Below are positions 53,966-64,000 of a stretch of DNA of 64,000 bases, in pieces. The notes under the pieces were generated by a model. That model did no database searches and was not told the origin of the DNA. It saw only the letters and a list, made by a program, of their open reading frames with translations. Within the stretch, counting starts at the first letter, position 1, and each line of letters opens with the position of its first letter. The stretch comes from Steinernema hermaphroditum (Eukaryota; Nematoda; Chromadorea; Rhabditida; Steinernematidae), in the NCBI GenBank assembly GCA_030435675.1, contig CM059621.1, forward strand, positions 1,736,001-1,800,000, in the 5' to 3' direction. A program made the translations under genes and the position numbers.

Positions 53966-54589
53966 TAGTAACGTTATAGCAATCATTAAATGCTGTTGGC
54001 AACGTTCACGCTCGCTGTGTCAACCATCGACTATCACTTGCAGTCGTCTAGCAAAGTCGGAAAGTGCGAAATTCACCTACGCCAGAAATTCGTAAGTGGC
54101 GATTACATATTGAACATTACATAATTGCTTTCCAATTTTCGCTTTCTAGTACGTTCTGAAGAATTTGACCAAACCAGGTGCGGTGGTCGGAGGATGCCGC
54201 ATTCTGGTCGATCACCGGCCGGAGTGCGCAGCACTCTCCTCCGCCATGGATGAAGACGTCGAAGGCCAGATGCCCCTGAGCTCCATAGAAGCTGTGTTCC
54301 GACCAGATCAGTGCAAGGAAGAAGCTCCAGTCCCTGCATGCCGCCATCTAGACCCGTCGCAATGGAAGTCCTGCCTGCTTTCCAAAAGCACCGGGTTTTG
54401 TGGAACACTGCTTCCACCTTTAACTTTTATGACTGTTATTTGTTAAAGTTTGTTGATTAGTTTCCTTTGGTGGTTTTGTCCGTTTGGCGGTTATTGATTT
54501 GGCGGTTTTGTCCGTTTGGTGGTTTTTGATTTGGCGGTTTTGTTTTTGGCGGTTTTTTTTGGCGGTTTTGTCCGGGCGCCGTTCATATC

Positions 54590-55786
54590 ATATATTACCG
54601 GCGGCATGAAGTACACCCCATTGATGCACAGGAAAGGGAGGTATCGAACCGTAGTAATTTGTTCCATCCTGCTTGGAGTAGACAAAGCCCACGTTGAACG
54701 CAGTGAGTCCATTAGTTCGCGCGGGCGAAGCGGCGAAGAGCCTGGCGCCATGATGGCGGTGTATGGCAAACGAGGTGGAATGTCGTCATCGGATCGGCTG
54801 GTGGCGCGGAGTTTAGGGTTACAGCGAGCATTTGCTTCATTGGGCAACGAAGAATCAGGTCATGATTACGGTCTACTATGCGAGACGGCGGCTGTCTTCC
54901 GTTCAGACCTTTTGGAGGCCAGGGATCATCGCGTCAAGAACGATCGCTCGCTCAACTCATTTCTGCGGAATGAAGCGCATCCGGCCCATCGAATCTGATA
55001 GCGTAGGCATGCTGTAACTTCAAAATTGTTGAAAAATTGAGACATAACGGATATGCAATGAACAGCGCAGTTTATTTGCTCCCAATATCATGTTTAAGGA
55101 CTCGCCCTATGGTAAACGCTATATATCGCTTCTCCGCTTTTCCTCACTGCATTTCCCATTTGAAGAGAATGACTACTGACGTAATAAAGAAATCTAATTG
55201 CAGATCAAATTTCACCACTTTCATATTATTACTTGAAGAAACAGCTTCCATACCTCAGCGTTCGCATCCTGAATTTTTTGAACAATTAAAAATTTCCAAA
55301 TTTCGAATTTATTCTAACAATTAGACGCATCCGATCGTTGCCGCATGGTTGTTACATAACATAGCTTCAAACAGTAGCGCGATCTCGTGACTCCATAGTT
55401 CAATCGATTTTTATATTGCCCACTGACGGTTTCGATTCTTAATGCGTGCGTAGGTGATCACAGGATACAGGGTGTTTTCTGAGATTTCTACTTGTTGTTG
55501 CCTGTGACAAAGGTAATATAATTAGTGGATATTCTGCGAAGCGTAAGTGACACGGCGCAAAACGGGTAATGTAATATAAACCACTATATTATTCTCCAAT
55601 ATCTCGGCCTACGGTAGTCGTGGATGAATACGTGGCCGATGTAGGGGTACCACGCTCCGCGTGTCTAAGCAGTCTCCTGTGGTGAAGTTTGTGGCTGGCT
55701 TCGACAGCTGTGCTTCTGCATGAGTTTTCGGTTGTGCGTGTACGTGAAACAAAATCGCTTACAGAGTCACTTATATTTGAGCTCAG
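54590..55786. other. Intergenic with unassigned open frame
   Basis: A plus-strand frame at 54516-54998 starts inside the foldback element and has no known domain. Its copy-1 counterpart is shifted by a 5-bp difference. The rest is the upstream region of the srx-like gene at 55787. Confidence 0.4.
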
Positions 55787-57054
55787 ATGGCAGAAAACTC
55801 TACATTCGTGTACGGCAGCGAGCTGCAAGGACGGGGCTACGCCACAAGAACGGATCTCATTTTTGGCTTTATGACTACAACGGTAAATATGCTGGTGAAA
55901 CAGTGGAGAACAATGACTTTCAGGCCGGAGCAATTGCATTTGGCTCAGCTGTTCTGGACCTGATTCTCATAAAAAATATCAAGATCTTCCACAGTGCCTT
56001 CGGTTTCTTCTGGGCAACAAGAAGTGTTGCGGAGATGTTCATGGATGTTTCGTTCGCGCTCTACACTGGACCAGTTACAATACTGTACGCATGGCAATCC
56101 ACATTCGGAGAGTGAAAGCCATTTCAGGCAAATCAAACACATGAATCCATACGTATCAATAGTCGTCTACCACTACGCCTTTACATTCGCCTATCTGCAG
56201 TGCGTCATGAACCTCGTGATCGCCATGAACCGTTTTGTCGCCGTTTGGTTTCCTATGCGTTATATGACCATTTTCTCTAAGAGAATATGCTGGTTCGTAG
56301 CGATTTTCGCGGCTTGTCAATCAGTGACTATTCCAACTCTTTATATAAGTAAGTTCTCTCAATGCATGCTTTGTAGCTTTGTTTCAGTATTCCCTTGTCA
56401 AAACATTGCATACGGGCCTCGGTTCTACGCAAATGTTTTTCCCAAGTGCAGCGCCGATATGGATCGAGACTATTCTCTTCTGGCATACGTCTTGGTAAAG
56501 GCATGTTTCATAATTGCATGTTGCGGTACCGCTGTAATGAACTTCGCAACGTTTTGTAAGATAGGACATGTCAGATTTGTATGTCACACATGGTGTCGGT
56601 GCATTTCTGTGAAAAAACAATTTAGACTTCAATAGCGAGATTTAAAAGCGAGGAATTTAAAAGGGATATCCGATTGTTCGTACTGGTAATTGTCAATTTC
56701 GTTTTAGATTATGGAATCACCGTTTCAGGGGGTTGTCCAAGACGTGCTCATGATGATTATTGTGCTAATGATATTGGTGTGCAACACGAAGACGGACCTC
56801 AGCGTTGTGGGTGCGTTGCTGAGCTATGACGGACTGATCTTCATCTACATATTCAACACGTAGGCTTAGGATATTTCGTAATTGCGTATTTAGAGCTTAG
56901 GGTGTCCATGGTGATCTTCAACCCTGAATGCCGTAGATTTGTTTTCGGCGAGAGAGCGGCAAGAGTGGCCGCCAAGAATAGTCTTGGAACCACAACAGCA
57001 TCTCGACCAACTACAACTTTGGAGCAGAGCACCGAAGTGTCATTCCGGGACTAA
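55787..57054 (+). CDS. srx-like chemoreceptor, seven exons (copy 2)
   Basis: Exons 55787-55882, 55924-56084, 56128-56348, 56388-56569, 56626-56685, 56729-56859 and 56901-57054; 334 residues. Intact duplicate of 27697-28966. The donor after exon 2 is GTACGC here and GTAGGC in copy 1; both keep GT. Exon 3 reads QIKHMNPYVS here and QSKNMNPYVS in copy 1. Confidence 0.82.
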
Positions 57055-57547
57055 CTGCTACGGAAACAGAAGAGGATCGAAACAATTGTATTTTTCATTT
57101 AAGTGTTGCTAACGGTCTCTTGTAATTTGCGTTATGGTCGGCATTGAGAGATAGCTTCCCAGTCGTGAGAAGTATGTTTGGAATAATGTAGTGATAGAGT
57201 GTTCAAGATGTTGTACTTTTTCTACGCAACCGAGTTATAGTACCGTTTGAGTACCGTCGCACAGTACCGTCGCACAGTTTGTCCCCCCATTCTTGTATTT
57301 TTTATCATTTCACTCTACTATCTCCCTAGGCGTAATTGTGAAAAGAAGATACTTATCGTCTCTGATATTGTAGCCATGCTGTATCTTCAAAAAATTTGCT
57401 GTTAAAACACAACGGATAGATGTACTGCATAGCGCAGTTTGTTCGCGACTGTTGCGTTTCCTAATCTACCAGGTGACCAAAGAATACAGGGCGGTTTCTG
57501 ATATTTTTGTCTGTTGTTGACACTGACAACGGTAATATAAGATATAA
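57055..57547. other. Intergenic; nothing recognised
   Basis: Counterpart of 28967-29510, shortened near 57250 by loss of about 80 bp relative to copy 1. Confidence 0.4.
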
Positions 57548-57560
57548 GAAGTGAATATTC

Positions 57561-58032
57561 CCCGGCTCCCAGAAGGCCTGGAACACCAGGGAGCCGTAGT
57601 TCCACCGCCAAGAAGCTAGTCACTGCCGCCCGACTCCACCCGCGCCGCCAGAGAAGTCGAAGTCTCGCTGAAAGTCCGCGCAACCAGCTGCCCTGATGGT
57701 TCCCGGTTCGTCCGTTGTGCTCCACCGACGCGTTTCATCCGGATGCCGTTCTTCGCGTGTCTCCTGCGGAAACTGCCGAAGAAGCTCTTTAACTCCGACG
57801 TCCGCGCCGCCACCCGAGTTGAAGACAGATGCACTGTGCTCCACCGGAATCAACTCTTCGCATCTTTGATCCCCGTACACACTGATAGGATCGCCGTGTT
57901 CTACTCTGATGTGCTGAAGCCAGAAGAAGACCGGCGACTACGGAGTGATAATGTTTTTCTTGTGCATATATATGACGTCTCGCAAGGCGTAAGCCTTAGA
58001 TACGAGAAATAAACTCGTAAACTCGTAAACTC
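57561..58032 (+). mobile_element. Young RTE-linked short retroposon
   Basis: 472 bp, flanked by a 13-bp duplication GAAGTGAATATTC (57548-57560 and 58033-58045) and absent from copy 1 near 29515. It ends AATAAACTC followed by tandem GTAAACTC units. The 3' half aligns with the old relics at 4020 and 10895, and 'cagggagccgtagttccacc' corresponds to a stretch of the copy at 45566. No protein domain was recognised. Confidence 0.8.
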
Positions 58033-58431
58033 GAAGTGAATATTCTGCACAGAGTAAGTGATATTCTGCAAAACATGTTAACCAAATAAAAACAACTATA
58101 TTTTTCTCTAGCAAGAGTCAAATATAACCTGGAATCTTCGAGGATTACGGTGTCATATCATACGGTGGTCGTGGATTAAGAGCCGTATGCGGCAAAGCGA
58201 TTGGGTTCCGCGTAATAGGTTTGTTGTCCGTTGCATAGTTCGTAGGTCCGCCACTGTCGTATAGTATTTACCCGGCCCGACTTGCAGCATTCCATTCCTT
58301 AATGCAGCCCTAGGAGATGTGGTCCACGTGCACAGATTTATTGGATAAGCGTTGTATGTATGTCGGGCACGGAATTACGGTAGGGGAGAGTGATGGGATA
58401 TTCGTGTATACGACTACTCTCCCTGTGTCTA

Positions 58432-59744
58432 TTAGCCTTTAGTTCCATTGTTGGTTTGTTCGTTACTCGCCGACAAACCGGTAGTTAAAGGTGCAGGTGT
58501 AGATGCGAAGTAAGGTGCATGTGAAGATACGAATGTCGTAGTTCCATCATTCTTGGGGGCCACTCTGGCCATTGTCTTGCCAAAAACAAATCGGCGACAT
58601 TCGGGGTTAAATATTACCATTGAGACTCTAAACGTTTAATGGTAAAAAAACAATGCAATACAGCCTACGTATTGAATATGTAGATGAAGATCACTCCATC
58701 GTAACTTAACAGGGCTCCAATGATGCTGACGTCCGTCTGCGTGTTGCAAAGCAATATCGTAAAGGCAATAAACATCATGAATATGTCTTGAGCAACGCCC
58801 TGAAATGATTCTTCTTGAAAAGTAACAAAGAACAGTCGCCTACCAATACGAACAGTCGAATATCCCGTTTAAATTCCTCGCTCTTGAATCTCGTTATTGA
58901 GGTCTGAAATGTGTAAAACAGTTATAGCAATATTATGTGTGACCTACATATCTTACGTGCCCTATCTTGCAAAAAGTGGTGAAGTTAATGGCTGTCGTTC
59001 CACAGCAGGCAATTATAAAACATGTTTTCACCAAGACGTAGGCCAGAAGAGAATAGTTTCGTTTCATATCGGCGCTGCACTTGGGAAAAACGTTTGCATA
59101 GAACCGAGGCCCGTATGCAATGTTTTGATAGGGGAATACTAAAAGACAGCCATGTGATAAAGTATGCTTTGAGAGAACTCACTTATATAGAGGGCCGGGA
59201 TACTTATTGATTGGCAACCCCCGAAAATCGCTACGAACCAGCATATCCGCTTAGAGAAGATGGTCGTATAACGCATAGGAAACCAAACAGCGACAAAACG
59301 GTTCATGGCGATCACAAGGTTCATGATGCACTGAAGATAAGCGAACGTGAAGGCGTAGTGGTAGACGACTATCGATACGTATGGATTCATGTGTTTGATT
59401 TGCCTGAAATGGCTTTCACTCTCCGAATGTGGATTGCCATGCGTACAGTATTGTGACTGGTCCAGTATAGAGCGCATATGAAACATCCATGAACATCTCC
59501 GCAACACTTCTTGTTGCCCAGAAGAAGCCGAAAGCACTATGGAAGATCTTGATATTTTTGATGAGAATCAAGTCCAGAACGGCTGAGCCATACGCGATCG
59601 CTCCGAACTAAAAGTCATTGTTCTGCACTGTTTTAATAGCATACGTACCGTTGTGGTCATGAAACCAAAAATGAGATCCGTTCTTGTGGCGTAGCCTCGT
59701 CCTTGAAGCTCGCTGCCGTACACAAAGGTAGAGTTTTCTGCCAT
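58432..59744 (-). CDS. srx-like chemoreceptor, convergent paralogue (copy 2)
   Basis: Exons from the right: 59649-59744, 59447-59607, 59183-59403, 58957-59138, 58844-58903, 58669-58799 and 58432-58627; 348 residues. Intact duplicate of 29903-31215 with the same exon lengths. The exon 2 acceptor is CTTTTAG here and CTTTCAG in copy 1. The tail is Thr/Ser-rich (TTGLSASNEQTNNGTKG). Confidence 0.82.
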
Positions 59745-60039
59745 CTGAGGTCAAATACATACATGTGAATCAATACACGGTTCTGCTTCGCGTGCACGCA
59801 CAATCGAAATTCACGAACATGCGCAAGTAGAACTGTCAATATCGACAATGTCTTTACCGCCGAAGGCTGGTTTGTCACACCCACTGGGCCGAGAGTCCAA
59901 ATGATATTTGACGCCAATTAGATAAACTGAAATAGCTTCATCTGATTAGCATGTTTTGGTCTTGCTTACCTGTTATAGTAGCGTTGTCACTGGCAACGAA
60001 AATTAGAGAGCTATTCCGGTGATTTCGGAACCTACGAAC

Positions 60040-60072
60040 GAAAAAAAACCGGCACCGGAACGGGTCCCTAGT
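60040..60072. mobile_element. Isolated hAT-like terminus (copy 2)
   Basis: Counterpart of 31520-31552, with small deletions. Confidence 0.5.
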
Positions 60073-60109
60073 CCACATGACTGGTGTTCAGCTTGCGCAC
60101 CAATAGACC

Positions 60110-60610
60110 CTACGGGGTGGCCCAGAATTACCGTGACGCCGATTGAAATTAGTCAATTTCGGTCGTTGTGAAGCCGCCATCGAAGAAGGCTATGAGAACA
60201 TTGTGCAAGTGGAGAGAAACTTTACTGTATCTGTGGCGATTTTAAGAGCCATTTTTAAAAGTTCGGAGAAAACACTGTATGCAGAAGAGAGTCAAGATCA
60301 AACCCTTCCTCCACCAGGGTCTCATTCCGGCAAATGCGTTACAAAAACTAGAAACTTTTAACTCGGATTACTTTCCTGTTTGCAAGTACACTTTGAAAAC
60401 TGGCAATGAACGCTGATGCATGATTGGACACCTGCTCATAGATCCAAATCAATAATGGACTTCTGTAAGGAGCCGATCCCAATCTTTCTCAGTGAAGAGG
60501 ACTGGTCCAGATTTCAAATGGGCCCTGGGATATGGGGTATCTTGGAGAAAATGTCTGCCTGCGGAACAATCGACTCACTGAAAGCCGCTCTTCACAAAGC
60601 CTGGAAGTAA
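60110..60610 (+). pseudogene. Tc1/mariner-like transposase relic (copy 2)
   Basis: Counterpart of 31600-32105. The frame at 60416-60610 preserves WTPAHRSKSIMDFCKE, FLSEEDW, GIWGILEKM and SLKAALHKAW in one phase, clearer than in copy 1. The catalytic first half is decayed. Confidence 0.7.
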
Positions 60611-61088
60611 ATTTCTCTCCGAAGTCTGGCGGTCATGGTCAAAAGTTTTCCGAAATATTTTTAGGTCAGCAACGCTGCGTATGGCGGCCACTTCAAAGTA
60701 AATCTGTGATGTCCCCTGTCGTTTTTGTTGTTCTATCGCTTGTAAATGTTGTTGGCTGGTTTATTTTTGGGGATACTATAAGATTTCTCGCGTCATGTTG
60801 AAGGCTACTAAACACAGCAACATATTTTGAAACCTTCAGAAACAATGACTAGTGGAAACGGTGATGTGAAAACATTGCTGTTTACGGTATATTACGCAGC
60901 TGCTATTGACGAAAACGAATAGAAAATTACATTGTTCCATTAGTTTGACATCTGTTCGAAAAGTTGCCATTCTCATATGAAATCAAAATTCATCTCACTG
61001 CAATGAGAATCAAAATGTCCGTCAACAGATTTTCTCTTGTTTCACATGCCGTTCTTTTCGCATCTCATTTCTGAGCAGCACGATTGCT
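60611..61088. other. Intergenic; nothing recognised
   Basis: AT-rich spacer corresponding to 32106-32603. Confidence 0.4.
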
Positions 61089-61244
61089 CACCTGGGGAGC
61101 CCTAAGAAATACGTCACTTAAATTAAGAACCAAACAAGCAAATGAAATTATTTTTTAATCGGCCGAACGCGAAGCCGTGTATATGCTTTTTCTTCCGTAA
61201 TCCTGAAGTAAGTCGGCTATTTACTTAGGTTCGTCCAATACGTC
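61089..61244 (+). promoter_or_regulatory. Upstream region with E-box (copy 2)
   Basis: CACCTG at 61089-61094, 156 bp before the ATG at 61245, at the same distance as in copy 1 (32604). Confidence 0.4.
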
Positions 61245-63730
61245 ATGGAACACAACATTGTCCAAGATTATGAAGACCGTTTTGCAATCTACCGGGTGTG
61301 CATTACCATCACTGCCGTCTTGAGCATCCCTCTGACAACTACAGTTGTATATTTGATACAATTTAAGTCACCGAAACAGATGCGTACGTATAAGTTTCTG
61401 TTGATAAATATATCGGTATGTGAAACCAATGACACTGGAACTGGCTGTTTAGGCTTGGTCGTTCATAACTGACATGCTGCTGGAAGTGATTGCACTACCG
61501 TTACCTGTGTTTGAAGTTCTTGGAATGTATTCTAAGGGTTTGGCGCGCTTTCTTCCTCCTACTACTGGCTTTATTTTTGTGGTATGAGCGAATCAAGACT
61601 ACTCTGCGATTTTGTGGTTTAGGTTGCAATCGTATTCGCCAAGGTTGAGTACTTCACAGCTCTGTTCTTTGCTTTCTTTCATCGATACCACGTTTTACAT
61701 AAAAATAATAATGTATTCGGGAAGACATTAAGTAAAAAGCACTTGTGGGTTGCAATCCCTTTGACAATGGTGATTCCTGCTGGCTCGTCTACAGTAGCAG
61801 CGAGCCTCTCATATATACCATATTCTGAATTTAAAGAACTCGCGCTTAAGGTATGTCACACTCCCCATCTCATTACAAACACAGCTTTCAGACTCATCCT
61901 GAACTTGAACCATTCTTCAACCGTGTTCCAATCTTTGGCCTGAGCAGAAGAGTCATGATCGTAGCTAGTGGAATTGCCTGCTTCTGGGTGGTGCTTTGGA
62001 CGACCTTGGTAATATGGTGCGTGCTTGGGATTATCAAGCAGTTCCGCATAAATAAGACGACTATGTCAAACGTTAATTATCGATTGCATCTCCAGCTTAT
62101 GAGGGCTTTGTCCGTTCAGGTGTGTATAGCGAGATATATACGGAAATATGAAAGTATGGAATTTCAGACGCTAGCACCCTTACTTCTCTATGTTATTCCG
62201 GTCTTCATACTTGCCATATCTGTCATATTCAAACTCGATTATATCAACGGTAACAAAATTCTCATTGAATCCCACTTTTTTGCATCATTTAGATGCGTTT
62301 CAGCTCGCAGAACTGGCGCTGAGCGTGCACTCAATAGTCAACTCGCTGGCGGTCATTCTTCTATTGGGTTGGTAAGTTGAAAATGCACCATTTTTGATTC
62401 GCGTCTATTTTCGCACTGTGTGATCCTTGGATCAGATGGAATAGTGCGTTCGTATGGGCGATTGGTTGACTTTCCAGTCGGTACGCTACGATGCCCCACC
62501 TGCATGCCCTCCGCTTTCTTTGAATCCTTTTATATTCATGGTCCGCGAAGCACCACCTGGGCATCCGAAACACCGAACCTTCGACAACCTCTCCGAGGGA
62601 CTATTTATTTGAAAGGCGGTATGCTGTCTTAGCTGCGCATACAGCAGGAGCTTAGCTTCCAAGCGCACACGCTGATCTCTTCTTGCAATGTCACAGTGAG
62701 AAAAAATTCCAAGAAGATAAAAAATTTGCCCATAAAGCACTTGACCCGAAAGTAGTTAAACTTTTTGTTGATTTAACAAACTCCAGCTGGGGGTGTACAG
62801 ACAACATGGACGGCCAGCTAGGGTGCTTCAATGCCATAGTGGCTGATGCTCCGATGCCTTTGGCTACAAGTGGAAATCGGGAACTCCGATTTCTCACGAC
62901 TCTCCGAGCCCTTGATCCGCCATCGCAACTCATTGACCCCTGCTTTTATTTGTATTTCTAAGTAAAAATCTTTTCCTTTATTTTTCGTGACTCTTGAGTT
63001 CAAGGGGGTTCTAGCCATATGATCCCCAGAACTACTTGAGGGTATGGATAAGGAAGAGAAGTCAACTATTGTGCTGCGGTCAGAACCAGGTTGAAAAGTA
63101 ATGCTGCACTGTCTTATATGCGATATTATAGAAGCACGGGGCTGAAACGTATTTATAGGATAGAGAAACCTCTCAGCTATAGTTTGCGACTAACATCTAG
63201 AAAAACCTCGTTCTCTTATTCAAGATAAGGCAAGAACTAGTAACTGGTTTTGGGATTTCAGCAGATTCAGCAGGAGCATGAATGTTTGATATTTTTGATT
63301 GCACACAAAACTGCTGCTCATCTTCAGCTGGGACTCAGGTACTTGTTATGCATGTAGGTCTCCCACAGCTCTATCGGGTACCTACTTGTGCGGTACTGTC
63401 GGAAACATCAACGAATAAATTGAGCCAAAGTTTTCAATGAGGTCAAAAACGGACAAAATGGAACTTTTCGACCCGGAATCTCTCCTGTTCTGCAGTGAAA
63501 TGGCCAGACTTCTCGCCAGAAAGTGTACAGAGGCTGAGCACATAAATGATGAATACACCCATTGAAATCTGTGCCTTTGCAACAATAAGGCTTCATTTTT
63601 AAAAATGGTGCATTTTCAACTTACCAACCCAATAGTTGCTCCATATAGAAAAGCGCTCTTGAACATGCTGCACATAACAAAAAAGGCTCCAGTATCTGTT
63701 GTTTTTCCAACTCACACATCAGTCGTGTGA
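61245..63730 (+). pseudogene. srh-like chemoreceptor broken by a mariner-type element
   Basis: Exons 61245-61415, 61453-61581, 61623-61850, 61892-62119, 62168-62249 and 62293-62363 plus 63635-63730 (last exon split). Without the insert and one TA, the last exon is 167 bp as in the intact partner at 32760-33974. The element enters within helix 7, after NSLAVILL. Reading on into it gives Leu-Gly-Trp and a stop, removing the end of helix 7, the APYRKALL motif and the tail. Exons 1-5 have no other disabling change. Confidence 0.88.
62364..63632. mobile_element. Mariner-type element, 1269 bp
   Basis: Exact inverted repeats of at least 31 bp begin TTGGGTTGGTAAGTTGAAAA, with a TA duplication at 62362-62363 and 63633-63634. 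The empty site is in copy 1 near 33880. The length is that of a full mariner, but no open transposase frame is present. A decayed C-terminal motif (LFDPESLLFC ... NDEYTH) lies near 63435-63565. Its internal sequence is largely unlike the 916-bp elements, so it is a sister subfamily. Confidence 0.85.
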
Positions 63731-63910
63731 CACTTACTATCGAGACACTGGCCAAGAACCAAGCCAGTCCGCGCCGACTTTTAAATCAAGGTTTGATTTG
63801 TATAGTGGAAATATGTAGTGTTGATGTGTTCCTCGAAAATGGACGCCAGGAATGTGTTGAAACGTTAATACATTGTTCCTATTCATGTTTTTTTCAAATG
63901 TGTTTATTAC

Positions 63911-64000
63911 TTAGAACATATAATTCTTGACCAATTTCAAAATCTTCAAAGTATGCATTTTGTATGGAATAAATATGACAATGGAGACAACCGTTGAAAT
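63911..64000 (-). CDS. C-terminal end of a chemoreceptor gene (partial)
   Basis: Matches 34155-34244, the last 29 codons and stop of the receptor at 34155-35060. The rest lies beyond the right edge. Confidence 0.75.
   Translation of the reverse strand: MSTVVSIVIFIPYKMHTLKILKLVKNYMF

Larger units (their letters stand above)
52752..54580. mobile_element. MULE-type foldback element (copy 2) with nested mariner-type element
   Basis: Same element as 25645-26477. The ends are GGCGCCCGGACAAAACCGCC and its exact mirror, with an exact 9-bp duplication GTTCATATC at 52743-52751 and 54581-54589. The right arm keeps the inverted minisatellite (about 54470-54575) that is mostly lost in copy 1. It has been enlarged by the mariner-type element at 53050-53965. 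Confidence 0.75.
42867..64000. repeat. Segmental duplication, copy 2
   Basis: This is the second copy of the segment at 1-34244, in direct orientation. It lacks the hAT, RTE and BEL insertions of copy 1. It carries its own insertions at 45566, 53050, 57561 and 62364, plus a replaced stretch at about 43382-43918. It also lacks about 234 bp corresponding to 2181-2414 of copy 1. Confidence 0.93.

Overview
This window looks like nuclear DNA of a free-living rhabditid (clade V) nematode. The evidence is a dense cluster of seven-transmembrane chemoreceptor genes of nematode-specific families (srh/sri-like members of the Str superfamily, srx-like and srt-like), very short introns (mostly about 35-60 bp) with GT...AG ends, and BEL/Pao, RTE, mariner, hAT and MULE transposable elements. 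The species cannot be named from the sequence.

The backbone is one large tandem segmental duplication. Copy 1 runs from base 1 to about 34244 and its counterpart in copy 2 runs from 42867 to 64000; both go off the window edges. Gene order per copy: srh/sri-like single-exon receptor (-), two tandem six-exon srh-like receptors (+,+), an srt-like receptor (-), a decayed env-like fragment, a foldback MULE-type element, two tail-to-tail srx-like receptors (+,-), a Tc1/mariner relic, another six-exon srh-like receptor (+), and a further receptor (-). Between the copies (34245-42866) lie single-copy genes: two more srh/sri-like receptors (one at 39146 +, one at 41900 -, whose copy-1 partner is just off the left edge), a receptor fragment, two unrecognised small genes and a MULE.

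Because both copies are visible, most insertions can be read against an intact empty site. Only copy 1 carries an hAT-like element with 8-bp target duplication (it breaks a receptor exon), a 916-bp mariner derivative with an RTE retrotransposon nested in it, and a BEL/Pao element that holds a second, complete BEL/Pao element. Only copy 2 carries two other mariner-type elements (one breaks a receptor) and two short retroposons sharing ends with the RTE. So receptor copies that are broken on one side remain intact on the other.

The most striking single locus is 11286-22756. The outer BEL element (minus strand, 320-bp LTRs) encodes only a long gag with two zinc-knuckle clusters and no pol. Inside its gag sits a full element (plus strand, identical 128-bp LTRs) with one uninterrupted 2673-codon frame spanning gag, protease, RT, RNase H, integrase and a phlebovirus-like envelope region. 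Both have a primer site matching the 3' end of tRNA-Gly. All gene models here are read by eye; family names within the Str superfamily are tentative.
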